The notes beneath the pieces were generated by a model. The model was given only the letters and a program-made list of their open reading frames with translations. It had not been told where the DNA came from and made no database searches. From positions 124,001 to 188,000 of the forward strand of contig BIFP01000067.1 of the NCBI GenBank assembly GCA_005402585.1: a stretch of DNA of 64,000 nt. Direction: 5' to 3'. This DNA comes from Micromonosporaceae bacterium KJ-029. Its GTDB lineage: Bacteria > Actinomycetota > Actinomycetes > Mycobacteriales > Micromonosporaceae. Shown here in pieces: positions 50,022-58,607 of this stretch (position 1 is the stretch's first letter; the number at the start of each line of letters is the position of its first letter). The position numbers and the translations under genes were made by a program.

Positions 50022-51295
50022 CCGACCCGGCCGGGACGCCCGCACCCGACGCCGAGCCGGCCCTCGGCGCACCCGACGGGCGGAGCGCGCCCGACCGGCA
50101 GCCGGTGTTAAAAGGGGCCCCCTCCTATGCGCCAGGCGTTAAGAAGGGGCCCTTCCTTACTCTGGTCGCGCCGGGTTACGGCGGCGGCAGCCTCGCCGAC
50201 GTGCTGCCCAGCGCCCTCGCCGTGCTCGGGGTGCCCGGCACCGGGGACCCGCTCGGGCTCACCACCGCACTGACCGGGGTACGCCGGATCGCGGTGCTGC
50301 TGGTCGACGGCCTCGGTTGGCACCAGATCCCGACCGCCGCGCCGTACGCGCCGACCCTGGCCGGGCTGGCCGCCACGGCGGGCCGGCCGCTCACCTGTGG
50401 TTTCCCCTCCACCACCCCGACCAGCCTGGTCACCCTGGGTACCGGTGCGGCGCCCGGCGCGCACGGGGTGCTCGGCTTCACCCTGCGCGTGCCCGGCACC
50501 GATCGGGTGCTCAACCACATCGACTGGGCCGACGACCCGCAGCCGCTGCGCTGGCAGCCGGTCACCACCCAGATGGAGCGGGCCCGCGCCGCGGGCGTGG
50601 CGGTGACGGTGGTGAGCCGCCCGGAGTTCGGTGGCACCGGCCTGACTCTGGCCGCGAACCGGGGCGGCGACTACCGGGGCGCGTCCGGCACCGACGCGCT
50701 GGGCGCCACGATGCTGACGGCGCTGGCCGCCGGCCCCGGCCCCACCCTGGTCTACGGCTACCACCCGGACGTCGACCGCAACGGCCACCTCAGCGGCGTC
50801 GACTCGGTGCCCTGGCGGACGGCCGTAGCCGAGGTGGACGCGCTGCTGGCCCGGCTGGTGGACGGGCTGCCGCCGGACGCGGCGCTGCTGGTCACCGCCG
50901 ACCACGGGCAGCTCGACGTGCCCGCCGGGCACCGGTTCGACCTGGACACCGACCCTCGCTTGCGGGACGGGGTGCGGGTCGTCGCGGGTGAGCCGAGGGT
51001 GCGCTACCTGCACGTCGCCCCCGGTGCCACCGCCGACGTGGTGGCCGCCTGGTCGGGCGTGCTGGGCCCGGCCGCCCGGGTGTTGACCCGCGCGGAGGCG
51101 GTGGCCACCGGCTGGTTCGGGCCGGTGCCCGAGGAGCACCTGGGCCGCCTCGGCGACGTCGTGGTGATCTGCAACGACACGTACGCCGTCATGGCCAGCC
51201 GGTCGGAGAGCCCGGTGCTGTCCCGACTGGTCGCCTTCCACGGCGCGGACACCGCGACCGAGATGACCATCCCGCTGCTGGTGCTGCGGGGCTGA
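50018..51295 (+). CDS. Alkaline phosphatase-superfamily nucleotide pyrophosphatase/phosphodiesterase
   Basis: A 425-residue hydrolase of the nucleotide pyrophosphatase/phosphodiesterase group. VAVLLVDGLGWHQIP holds the first metal Asp; TCGFPSTTPTSLVTLGTGAAPGAHGVLGFT has the catalytic Thr; YGYHPDVDRNGHLSGV supplies Asp and His; LLVTADHGQLDVP gives the second Asp-His; the late YLHVAPG and VVVICNDTYAVM are typical of this actinobacterial set. The N-terminus (~1-50) is low-complexity, and 18 codons of it are encoded by the 54-bp GGGGCCC repeat (50107-50160). The start overlaps the methyltransferase stop as ATGA. The substrate is not known. Confidence 0.87.
   Translation: MTDPAGTPAPDAEPALGAPDGRSAPDRQPVLKGAPSYAPGVKKGPFLTLVAPGYGGGSLADVLPSALAVLGVPGTGDPLGLTTALTGVRRIAVLLVDGLGWHQIPTAAPYAPTLAGLAATAGRPLTCGFPSTTPTSLVTLGTGAAPGAHGVLGFTLRVPGTDRVLNHIDWADDPQPLRWQPVTTQMERARAAGVAVTVVSRPEFGGTGLTLAANRGGDYRGASGTDALGATMLTALAAGPGPTLVYGYHPDVDRNGHLSGVDSVPWRTAVAEVDALLARLVDGLPPDAALLVTADHGQLDVPAGHRFDLDTDPRLRDGVRVVAGEPRVRYLHVAPGATADVVAAWSGVLGPAARVLTRAEAVATGWFGPVPEEHLGRLGDVVVICNDTYAVMASRSESPVLSRLVAFHGADTATEMTIPLLVLRG
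50107..50160 (+). repeat. 54-bp GGGGCCC double palindrome inserted in frame in a coding sequence
   Basis: GTTAAAAGGGGCCCCCTCC at the left and AAGAAGGGGCCCTTCCTTAC at the right, joined by ...CGCCAGGCGTT. The unit is 54 bases, so it adds exactly 18 codons (VLKGAPSYAPGVKKGPFL) with no stop. It matches the intergenic copy at 61576-61629 on the opposite strand. Confidence 0.88.
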
Positions 51296-51321
51296 CCGGC
51301 CCGAATGTCGGTGCCGGGGGC

Positions 51322-51327
51322 TAACCT
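51322..51327 (+). promoter_or_regulatory. -10 box of a leaderless transcript (TAACCT)
   Basis: TAACCT, six bases, then the GTG at 51334. The box follows the previous stop by about 27 bases. Confidence 0.5.
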
Positions 51328-51333
51328 GCGCGG

Positions 51334-52593
51334 GTGGGCCGCAGCCAGTCGTTGCCTCGGGGTGGTGATCCCCGGTTCGGGCCGGACGCCGACGACACCG
51401 GCTGCCCGATCCTGCACGTCGACATGGACGCCTTCTACGCGTCGGTGGAGGTGCGCCACCGGCCGGAGTTGCGCGGCCGGGCCGTGGTGGTCGGCGGGGT
51501 CGGGCCGCGCGGCGTGGTCAGTTCGGCCAGCTACGAGGCCCGGCGGTACGGCGTACGCAGCGCGATGCCGACGCTGCGGGCCCGCGCCCTCTGCCCGCAC
51601 GCGATCTTCCTCCCGCCGGACTTCGCCCGGTACACGGCCGCCTCGCGGGCGGTCATGCAGATCTTCCGCGACGTCACGCCACTGGTCGAGCCGCTCTCCC
51701 TGGACGAGGCGTTCCTCGACGTCGCCGGTGCCCGGCGGCTGTTCGGCCCGCCCGCGGCGATCGCCCGCCGGATCCGCGAACGGGTCGCCGCCGAGCAGGG
51801 GCTGACCTGTTCGGTGGGGGTCGCGCCGAGCAAGTTCGTGGCCAAACTCGGGTCGACCCGGGCCAAGCCCGACGGCCTGCTCGTCGTCCCGGCCACCCGG
51901 GTGCTCGAATTCCTCCACCCGCTGCCGGTCTCCGCGCTGTGGGGGGTAGGGGAGCGGTCGGAGCAGGCGCTGCTCCGGCTCGGCCTGCGTACCGTCGGCG
52001 ACCTCGCGGAGGCGCCGGTCGGCATGCTGCGTACCGCGCTCGGGGCGGCGGCCGCCGCGCACCTGCACGAGCTGGCCTGGGGACGCGACCCGCGCCGGGT
52101 CAGCCCGGAACAGGCGGAGAAGTCCATCGGCGCGGAGGTCACCTTCGACGTGGATGTCGATGATCCGACCGAGATCCGCCGGACGCTGCTCGCCCTGACC
52201 GAGAAGGTCGGTGCCCGGTTACGGGGTGCCGGGCAGGTGGGGCGGACGGTGTCGCTCAAGGTACGGATGGCCGACTTCCGCACCGTCAGCCGCTCGCGCA
52301 CCCTCGACGTACCCACCGATGTCGCCCGGGAGATGTTCGACACGGCCTGGTCCCTCTACACCGCGCTGCACCCGGGTGAGCGGATCCGCCTGGTCGGCGT
52401 CCGGGCGGAGGGGCTCACCGCCGCGGACGAGACTCCCCGGCAGCTCGCCCTCGGCGCGCCCGAGCGCGGCTGGCGGGAGGCGGAGGCCGCCGCCGACGCC
52501 GCGGCTGCCCGTTTCGGGCGGTCCGTCATAGGACCGGCCAGTCTTCTCACCGGGCGCGATCCGCGACGAAACGAAAATCCGGCCCGGCCATAG
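51334..52593 (+). CDS. dinB: DNA polymerase IV (Y family)
   Basis: A 419-residue translesion polymerase. The catalytic acids are present in ILHVDMDAFYASVEVRHRPEL and SLDEAFLDVAGA, followed by CSVGVAPSKFVAKLGSTRAKPDG, the HhH-type WGVGERSEQALLRLGLRTVGDLAEAP, and the little-finger region GAEVTFDVDVDDPTEIRRTLLALTEKVGARLRGAG. Unlike ImuB upstream it is catalytically intact. The GTG at 51334 has no ribosome-binding site but TAACCT stands six bases before it. No SOS box was found in its upstream region, so it may be expressed without damage. Confidence 0.95.
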   Translation: MGRSQSLPRGGDPRFGPDADDTGCPILHVDMDAFYASVEVRHRPELRGRAVVVGGVGPRGVVSSASYEARRYGVRSAMPTLRARALCPHAIFLPPDFARYTAASRAVMQIFRDVTPLVEPLSLDEAFLDVAGARRLFGPPAAIARRIRERVAAEQGLTCSVGVAPSKFVAKLGSTRAKPDGLLVVPATRVLEFLHPLPVSALWGVGERSEQALLRLGLRTVGDLAEAPVGMLRTALGAAAAAHLHELAWGRDPRRVSPEQAEKSIGAEVTFDVDVDDPTEIRRTLLALTEKVGARLRGAGQVGRTVSLKVRMADFRTVSRSRTLDVPTDVAREMFDTAWSLYTALHPGERIRLVGVRAEGLTAADETPRQLALGAPERGWREAEAAADAAAARFGRSVIGPASLLTGRDPRRNENPARP

Positions 52594-52708
52594 GTCGTCC
52601 CGCTTTCCGACGCGCGAGGCCCCTCGTAGACTTGCGGGTAAGCAGCCGGTTGGCTGCCACGGTCTGTCGGTCCGACCGGACCGACCAACGTGACCGGGGA
52701 GGAGTGCC

Positions 52709-53104
52709 GTGCCGCTCTCGGAGCACGAGCAGCGGCTGTTCGAGCAGATCGAGCGGTCGCTTGCCGAGGACCCCAAGTTCGCCTCGGCCGTGCGCGCCAG
52801 CGATCCGCGTTTCCACGCGCGGCGTCGCCTGCTCGTCGCTGCCGGCGTGATCATCGCTGGCCTGGCGTTGTTGGTCTATGGCGCGGTGATCAAGACTCCG
52901 CCGCTGGCAGTGGCGGGATTCGTTGTGATGCTGGCCTCGGCCGCGTTCGCGGTGCAGTCGCACCGTCGGTCGCAGTCACCCGACCTGCACGTCGTCGGCG
53001 GCACGGCGAGTCGTCGCCGGTCCCGCGGTCGTGGCGGCCGGCGGGGAGGCTTCCTCGACCGGATGGAGGACCGGTGGCGGCAGCGCCCGGAGGGGCACCG
53101 CTGA
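52709..53104 (+). CDS. DUF3040 membrane protein
   Basis: A 131-residue protein of the DUF3040 family. It opens PLSEHEQRLFEQIERSLAEDPKFASAVRA, the conserved helix, then has two hydrophobic helices (LLVAAGVIIAGLALLVYGAVI and AVAGFVVMLASAAFAVQ) and an Arg/Gly-rich tail ending in a basic segment. Members occur near division and cell wall genes in actinobacteria; the function is unknown. GGGGAGGAG lies before the GTG at 52709, which fixes the start. TAGACT at 52628-52633 could be a -10 box. A strong terminator follows at 53273-53310. Confidence 0.85.
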   Translation: MPLSEHEQRLFEQIERSLAEDPKFASAVRASDPRFHARRRLLVAAGVIIAGLALLVYGAVIKTPPLAVAGFVVMLASAAFAVQSHRRSQSPDLHVVGGTASRRRSRGRGGRRGGFLDRMEDRWRQRPEGHR

Positions 53105-53272
53105 ACCTGTCCCGCCGTTGTTGAGGCAGGCCGGTTCGCCCCCGGTCCGACCCCGTCCGGGCTGATCCGCACTCGAACGACCGGGTGTCGGTCGAATGCT
53201 CTATTTGTCGTTTCACGCGGATGCAGGCGCCGCCGCGCCGCCGCCGGTTGACGGTGACGGCCCGCTGACGGA

Positions 53273-53310
53273 ATCGGGCCGGTGGTGGGTTCGCCCACCA
53301 CCGGCCCGAT
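53273..53310. terminator. Bidirectional hairpin terminator with TTCG loop
   Basis: A perfect 17-bp stem (53273-53289 with 53294-53310) closed by the stable tetraloop TTCG, between the convergent DUF3040 and transglutaminase genes. Confidence 0.8.
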
Positions 53311-53333
53311 CGTCGTTCGCGCCGCCCGCCCGG

Positions 53334-55805
53334 TCAGCGCCCCGCGCGGTTGGCGATCATCCGGCGCGGGCTGAACCGCAGCAACCGGTAGCGGAGTTGT
53401 CCGCCGGCGGCCACCAGCCGCGAGGAGGTATCCGCGACGGCGGTACGCCACCGTTCCAGCACCGACGGCGGCAACACGGCCGCCACCACCCGGGTACGCC
53501 GGTCGGCGCGCTCGGCGAGCGCACCGCGCACCGTGCGCAGGGCTGCGGGCAGGGGCTCCCCGGTCAACGGATCCCGCGCGTAACGGGCCCGCTCCTCCGC
53601 CCGGCCGAGCAGGCGTACCGCCGTCCCGGCCTCGGTGTCGGCGGTCAGCGCCTCCCGGGCCAGCCGGTCGGCGGTCGCCCGCGGGGTCTCCGTCCGGTCC
53701 ACCCGGATCCGGAAGTCGACCAGCGTGTCGATCAGCTCGTCCCAGGCGGCGTGCGCGTCCGCCCGCGCCCGATCCGGATCGGTGCCGACCAGCACGACCG
53801 GCTGACCGGCGACGGGCGGGTCGGTGGCCGGGGCGTCGACCGTCCGGACCGCCGGTGCCGGCCGGCCCCGGCGCCGGCGCAGCGCGAGCCGGCGCAGCGC
53901 GGGCACGGCGAGCAGGACGAGCAGGATGAGCAGGCCGGCGGTCCACCAGGGCCAGACCGGTGCCTGCGCGGCCGGCGTGTCGGAGCCGGGTCCGGTGCCC
54001 AGGTCCAACTCCTCCTCGATCCGGTTGGGCCCACGGTCCGGCCCGGCCGACGGGTGGGTGTCGTCGGGCGCGCCCGGCGTGCCGGCCTCCGGCGTCGTCT
54101 CCTCGGGGGCGTCGGTGTCCGGCGCCCACGCCGACCGGGCCGCGCCGGGCACGCCGTAGGTCGGGGTGGCGTCGAACGGCACCCAGCCGATCTGGTCGAA
54201 GTAGACCTCCGTCCAGGCGTGCAGGTTCCGGTTGGTCAGGGTGAGGGTGTCGCCGGTGCGCCGGCTGCCGTTGCTGAACCCGAACGCGACCCGGGCCGGG
54301 ATGCCGGCGTCCCGCACCATCCACGCCAGCGCCGCGGCGTACTGCTGGCAGTAGCCGACCTTGTTCTCCAGGAAGTCGAGGATCTCCTGTCCACTGGTGC
54401 CCTGCTCGGTGCTGAGCCGGTAGCTGAAGCCGTTGTCCTCGGAGAAGTAGTCGTAGATGGCGCGTACCTTGTCGTACTCGCTGCGCTTGCCCCGGATCAG
54501 CTCCTCCACCAGGGCCCGCACCTCGGGCACCTCGGGCGTCACCGTCTGTTGAAGGCGCAGCGGCAGGTCGGCCGGCAGCGGCTGCGCCGCGCGCAGGCGG
54601 TCCGGGGTGTACGTCGAGCGCACGTAGTCGAACGAGTACCGCTTGCCCCGGGAGTTCTCCCGGTTCGAGAAGACGACCTGCAGGTTCGGGTCGTAGAACC
54701 AGCTGTTGTTCAGTTCCGCGAAGCGGATCGGCTCGGCGTAGAGCGGGAGCAGCGGCATGTTCAGGTTGCGGGACACCTCGATGGTGGCCCGGTGCCGGGT
54801 CCGCTCGATGCCGGTCTGCGACTGCTCCGACGGTTCGGGCAGGTCGCCGGTGACGCGTCGTCCGTTGGGGCCGCGGACTCGGAAGCCGTCGTTGCGCAAC
54901 TCGTCGGCGACGCCGAAGCGCAGGTAGAACGGTTCCTCCTCGGTGGTGGTGACCTTCACCAGGTCGGTCACCTCGGACTGGTTGAGCCGCCCGCTGAGCG
55001 CGGCGAACAGGTCGACCCGGCCGGGGGAGCCGCCCAGGCCCGAGCCGCCGATGCCGGAGCCCGCGCCGGAGTTAAGGCTGTTCATCAGGCCTGCGGTCAT
55101 CCCCGGTACGGCCAGCGGCACCAGCACGGCCAGCGCGAGGCCCACCACCGCCAGCCGCCGGCCGGCGGCGGCCAGCGGCGACGCCTCCCAGACGTCGACG
55201 TCGCGGCCGTCCCCGGTGAACCGCCGGCCGAACCGGCGGACCCGGTCCACGTTGTCGGTGACCAGCAGCCAGAGGAAGCCGGCGGCGCCGATCGCGAACG
55301 GCACCGGCGGGACGCTGTCCACGTAGACCGCCACCGGCACCGAGTAGATGGCCAGCATCGGCAGGCCGGCCAGGGCGGGCCGGCGCAGCCCGACACAGAG
55401 CACGTCCACCAGCACCGCCACCCCGCCGACGCCGAGCACCGTGACGAACAGCAGCGGGTCGGTGTCCGGGACCTTCACGCCGTACGAGCGCATGTCCTCG
55501 GCCGAGTTGCTGAGCAGTTCGGCGAAGTGGCTGAAGGTGGCCGGGGTGGGCAGCACCGCCAGCAGCTCGCCGCCGCTGGGGAACAACCAGGTCAGGGCGA
55601 GCGTCAGCCCGCCGACCATGGCCAGGATCTGCGCCCACAGCGGGGTCCGGCCGAGCCGGGCCAGCGCCGCCGCCGCGGCCACCGCGGCCACCGCGATGAC
55701 GGCCTGGACCAGCCACGTCCAGCGTTCGAAGATGGCCGACAGCGGTGCCGCGGCGAGCAGCGTCGCCGCGGCGGCCACCAGGCCCAGGTTCCGATGGGCG
55801 ATCAT
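53334..55805 (-). CDS. DUF3488/transglutaminase-like membrane protein
   Basis: An 823-residue protein. The N-terminal ~230 residues carry about six transmembrane helices (DUF3488). A large extracytoplasmic domain follows, containing a transglutaminase-like core: GYCQQYAAALAWMVRDAGIPARVAFGF (catalytic Cys), HAWTEVYFDQIGWVPFDATP (His and Asp). After a Pro/Thr/Asp-rich linker there is one more transmembrane helix (WTAGLLILLVLLAVPALRRL) and a basic C-terminal domain in the cytosol (DUF4129-like). Together with MoxR and DUF58 it forms a widespread set of unknown role, perhaps in envelope protein processing. GGAAGG lies before the ATG. Confidence 0.9.
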   Translation of the reverse strand: MIAHRNLGLVAAAATLLAAAPLSAIFERWTWLVQAVIAVAAVAAAAALARLGRTPLWAQILAMVGGLTLALTWLFPSGGELLAVLPTPATFSHFAELLSNSAEDMRSYGVKVPDTDPLLFVTVLGVGGVAVLVDVLCVGLRRPALAGLPMLAIYSVPVAVYVDSVPPVPFAIGAAGFLWLLVTDNVDRVRRFGRRFTGDGRDVDVWEASPLAAAGRRLAVVGLALAVLVPLAVPGMTAGLMNSLNSGAGSGIGGSGLGGSPGRVDLFAALSGRLNQSEVTDLVKVTTTEEEPFYLRFGVADELRNDGFRVRGPNGRRVTGDLPEPSEQSQTGIERTRHRATIEVSRNLNMPLLPLYAEPIRFAELNNSWFYDPNLQVVFSNRENSRGKRYSFDYVRSTYTPDRLRAAQPLPADLPLRLQQTVTPEVPEVRALVEELIRGKRSEYDKVRAIYDYFSEDNGFSYRLSTEQGTSGQEILDFLENKVGYCQQYAAALAWMVRDAGIPARVAFGFSNGSRRTGDTLTLTNRNLHAWTEVYFDQIGWVPFDATPTYGVPGAARSAWAPDTDAPEETTPEAGTPGAPDDTHPSAGPDRGPNRIEEELDLGTGPGSDTPAAQAPVWPWWTAGLLILLVLLAVPALRRLALRRRRGRPAPAVRTVDAPATDPPVAGQPVVLVGTDPDRARADAHAAWDELIDTLVDFRIRVDRTETPRATADRLAREALTADTEAGTAVRLLGRAEERARYARDPLTGEPLPAALRTVRGALAERADRRTRVVAAVLPPSVLERWRTAVADTSSRLVAAGGQLRYRLLRFSPRRMIANRAGR

Positions 55806-55821
55806 GAGGGGGACCTTCCGT

Positions 55822-57120
55822 TCATCGCACGCCGCCCGCCACCGTCTCGGCCATGGCCGCCCGGAGGGCGAACCCCTGGGAGCCCCGGCCCGCCTGCGGC
55901 CAGAGCGCCGGCAGCCGGCCGCCGTGGTCGACGCCGATCACCCGCCAGCCGGACTGGAGCAGGGCGAGCGCGGCGGCGTCGTGCGCCTGGTCGGCCTCGG
56001 CCCGGGCCTGCGCCGGCAGGTTGAGCCAGGCGGAGCTGTCCAGCAGGAAGCACACGCAGGTGGCGCCGTTGGCCCGCAACCCGGCCAGCAGTTCCGCCTC
56101 GGCGGTGCTCAGCGAACCGAACAGGCCGATGATCATGGCGCCGTCGGACCGCTGCCGGACGTGCTGCACCAGGGTGGTGATCTCGACCCGCTGGTCCAGC
56201 CGGACCTCCGCGAGGTGGTCGAGCAGCAGCCCGTCGCCGCCGCCCTCGGTGGCGTCGATGTCCGCGCCGTCGCCGGTGACCAGGCGCAGCTTGTAGCCGG
56301 CCTGCCGCAGGTGCACGGCGATGCTGGCCGCGGCCGAGACCGCCCACTCGAAGCTGGCCGTCGGGCCGTCGCCCCGGTGGCCGTACGAGCGGGTGTCCAG
56401 CAGGACCGTCGCCCGGCTCTCCCAGGGCTGCTCCTCCCGCCGCACCATCAGCTCCCCGGTGCGGGCGGTCGACTTCCAGTGCACCCGGCGCAGGTCGTCG
56501 CCACGCCGGTACTCGCGGGTCGCCGCGTCGTCCTCGCCGTGCACCGCCACGGATCGGGCCCGGCTCTCGCCGCTGCCGGCGTACTCGCCGGGCAGCCGTA
56601 CCGACGGCAGCGGAACCACCTGCGGGACGACCGTGAGCCGGTCGGTGCCGGGGAAGGCGCGGGTGAGTTCGCACAGGCCGAACGGGTCGGTCATCCGGAC
56701 CACCAGCGGACCGACCTCGTACCGGCCGCGTACGTCGGCGCGCACGGTGTACGCCACCGAGCTGGCCTGGTGCGCGCCGAGCCGCTCCAGCACCACCCGG
56801 GGCCGGCTGCCCAGGGCGTACGGGAGGCGGTCCTCCAGCAGCAGGGTGCCGGTGGGCAGCCGGGACATGTTCTGCAACCGCAGCACCACCCGGGCGCTCG
56901 CCCCGACCGGCACCCGGTGCGGTTCCAGCGACCGGTGGCAGGCCAGCTTGTACCGGCTGCGCCCGACGTAGAGCGCGGCGAGCAGCGGCAGGACGGCCAG
57001 CAGCACCGCCACCCGCAGCAGGTCCTTCTCGCCGAGGATGCCGGCGGAGACGGCCGCTGCCACCGCGGCGGCGAGGAACGAGCGGCCGCGGGTGGTCAGC
57101 CCTCGCAGCCCGTCACGCAC
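55822..57120 (-). CDS. DUF58 domain-containing protein
   Basis: A 432-residue protein. An N-terminal double transmembrane hairpin (FLAAAVAAAVSAGILG and LLRVAVLLAVLPLLAALYVG) is followed by a beta-rich region and the DUF58 signature GEDDAATREYRRGDDLRRVHWKSTARTGELMVRREEQPWESRATVLLDTRS. The C-terminal half resembles a von Willebrand A fold, usual for this family, but only part of the MIDAS motif is visible. The GTG at 57120 follows the moxR stop by one base, so the two are cotranslated. DUF58 proteins normally accompany MoxR ATPases as their targets or adaptors. Confidence 0.9.
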   Translation of the reverse strand: MRDGLRGLTTRGRSFLAAAVAAAVSAGILGEKDLLRVAVLLAVLPLLAALYVGRSRYKLACHRSLEPHRVPVGASARVVLRLQNMSRLPTGTLLLEDRLPYALGSRPRVVLERLGAHQASSVAYTVRADVRGRYEVGPLVVRMTDPFGLCELTRAFPGTDRLTVVPQVVPLPSVRLPGEYAGSGESRARSVAVHGEDDAATREYRRGDDLRRVHWKSTARTGELMVRREEQPWESRATVLLDTRSYGHRGDGPTASFEWAVSAAASIAVHLRQAGYKLRLVTGDGADIDATEGGGDGLLLDHLAEVRLDQRVEITTLVQHVRQRSDGAMIIGLFGSLSTAEAELLAGLRANGATCVCFLLDSSAWLNLPAQARAEADQAHDAAALALLQSGWRVIGVDHGGRLPALWPQAGRGSQGFALRAAMAETVAGGVR

Positions 57121-57121
57121 G

Positions 57122-58180
57122 TCACGGCCTCCGGGGCTCGAAGGGTGCCCGGCCGTTGCCGTTGCCGCGCGGCGCCCGGGTGTCGTACGGCGAACGCTTG
57201 CGGTCGTGCGGCAGCGGCAGCCGGTGCACCAGGTCGGCGACGATCGCGTCGGTGGTGCGCCGGGCGAGCTGGGCGTCGGCGGTGGGGATGAGCCGGTGCG
57301 CGAGCACCGGCACCGCGAGCACCTGCAGGTCGTCGGGGAGCACGTAGTCGCGCCCGTCCAGCGCGGCCACCGCGCGGGCGGTGCGCAGCAGTTGCAGGGT
57401 GCACCGGGGGGACGCGCCGAGGCGCAGGTCCGGTGCCTCACGGGTGGCGGTGACCAGGTCGACGGCGTACTGCTTCACCGCGTCGGCGACGTGCACCTGC
57501 CGGACGTGGCCGATCAGCCGGCGCACCGTGTCGGCGTCGGAGACCGGACGCAGCCCCGACAGCGGGTCCACCGCGCCGTGGCCGTCGAGCATGGCCAGTT
57601 CGGCGTTCGGGTCCGGGTAGCCCATCGCGATACGCGCGGTGAACCGGTCGCGCTGCGCCTCCGGCAGGGGGTACGTCCCCTCCATCTCGATCGGGTTCTG
57701 GGTGGCGATCACCATGAACGGCGTCTGTAGCTGGTACGTCACCCCGTCGACCGTGACCTGCCGCTCCTCCATGCACTCCAGCAGGGCGGACTGGGTCTTC
57801 GGGGAAGCCCGGTTGATCTCGTCGCCGACGACCAGGTTGGCGAAGACGGCGCCCGGACGGAACTCGAAGTCGTGCGTCTCCTGGTTGTAGACACTGACCC
57901 CGGTGACGTCGCTGGGCAGCAGGTCGGGGGTGAACTGGATGCGGCGTACCGAACAGTCGATCGAGCGGGCCAGGGCCTTGGCCAGCTTGGTCTTGCCGAC
58001 ACCGGGCACGTCCTCGATGAGCAGGTGACCCTCGGCGAGCAGCACGGCCAGGGCCAGCCGCACGGTCGCGGTCTTGCCCTCGATGACCTGTTCGATGTTG
58101 GCCACGATGGCGTCACTCGCGGCGCGGAACTCGTCGTGCGGCAGCAGTCCGCCAACTTCGTCCCAGGTCTGTTGTGTCAC
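57122..58180 (-). CDS. moxR: MoxR-family AAA+ ATPase
   Basis: A 352-residue MoxR ATPase acting as a chaperone-like unfoldase. Walker A is DVPGVGKTKLAKALA, Walker B LVVGDEINRASPKTQSALLECMEE, sensor 1 lies in VIATQNPIEMEGTYPLPEAQRDRF (Asn and Arg), and LGASPRCTLQLLRTARAVAALDGRDYVLPDDLQ is the family's lid. The GTG at 58180 is chosen because AGGAGG lies six bases upstream; a GTG at 58204 could add eight residues. It starts the operon with DUF58 and the transglutaminase. It diverges from the leuS leader region. Confidence 0.93.
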   Translation of the reverse strand: MTQQTWDEVGGLLPHDEFRAASDAIVANIEQVIEGKTATVRLALAVLLAEGHLLIEDVPGVGKTKLAKALARSIDCSVRRIQFTPDLLPSDVTGVSVYNQETHDFEFRPGAVFANLVVGDEINRASPKTQSALLECMEERQVTVDGVTYQLQTPFMVIATQNPIEMEGTYPLPEAQRDRFTARIAMGYPDPNAELAMLDGHGAVDPLSGLRPVSDADTVRRLIGHVRQVHVADAVKQYAVDLVTATREAPDLRLGASPRCTLQLLRTARAVAALDGRDYVLPDDLQVLAVPVLAHRLIPTADAQLARRTTDAIVADLVHRLPLPHDRKRSPYDTRAPRGNGNGRAPFEPRRP

Positions 58181-58212
58181 GGGCCTCCTCCTCGTGGCCG
58201 TCACGGCAGCTC

Positions 58213-58218
58213 TGTATA
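58213..58218 (-). promoter_or_regulatory. -10 box of the moxR operon (TATACA)
   Basis: TATACA on the minus strand lies in the middle of GCTCT-GTAT-AGAGC, a perfect 5-bp inverted repeat (58210-58223). No clear -35 is visible. Confidence 0.45.
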
Positions 58219-58403
58219 GAGCACCTGGACCCGCCGTTGGGTTCGCGACGTGCGAGCCTCGTCTGCCGCAGCAATCTCACTGGCCTCTCAGGCTAACCAT
58301 GTTTGTCGCCAACGCCGACCGCCGCAGGCGTTTGAGTGCTTACGCAGCGATTTGTCATCCACGGAGTGCATGTCGTCGTGTCTGGGGGGTAGAGAGTCCG
58401 ATG

Positions 58404-58465
58404 GCGCCGCCCTCCGACGAGGTGGGGGCGGCGCGGTAGTGCCGGCGGCCGGTGGCCGCCGGCAC
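58404..58465 (+). other. Two adjacent hairpins in the moxR-leuS gap
   Basis: The gap 58219-58556 holds no gene. Stem 1: GCGCCGCC (58404-58411) with GGCGGCGC (58427-58434), with CCTC/GAGG inside. Stem 2: a perfect 12-bp stem, GTGCCGGCGGCC with its complement (58439-58450, 58454-58465), around GGT. They could end a small transcript coming from the left, or be part of a non-coding RNA; nothing decides between these. Confidence 0.4.
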
Positions 58466-58556
58466 CGTCGGGTCCTCGCCGGCGTGCCGCCGGGCCGGTC
58501 GCGGGTCGAGCCGCCGTCGGCGGGGGTGGCGGGCGGCAGTGCCGGGTCGATGGCGG

Positions 58557-58562
58557 TAGACT
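58557..58562 (+). promoter_or_regulatory. -10 box of the leuS leader (TAGACT)
   Basis: TAGACT, six bases, then the GTG of the leader peptide at 58569. The transcript is probably leaderless for the peptide. Confidence 0.6.
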
Positions 58563-58568
58563 GGCGGC

Positions 58569-58607
58569 GTGGCCGGAGTCTTCCTGCTTCTTACCGAGCC
58601 GTGCTGA
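58569..58607 (+). CDS. leuS attenuator leader peptide
   Basis: A 12-residue reading frame, MAGVFLLLTEPC, from GTG 58569 to TGA 58605-58607. Three Leu codons in a row (CTG CTT CTT, 58584-58592) are the control codons: if Leu-tRNA is scarce the ribosome pauses there. The stop is followed within 30 bases by the terminator hairpin. The two CTT codons are rare in such GC-rich genes, which strengthens the case. The -10 box TAGACT is six bases before the GTG. Leu-rich leader peptides before leuA and leuS are known from comparative studies in actinobacteria. Confidence 0.85.
   Translation: MAGVFLLLTEPC

Noticed and set aside
46629..50072. A 1147-codon antisense open frame across dnaE2
   Set aside because: The plus-strand frame carries all DnaE2 motifs; the antisense frame is a composition effect.
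51200..51333. SOS box before dinB
   Set aside because: No GAAC-N4-GTTC pattern was found near the dinB start, so damage induction is not claimed.
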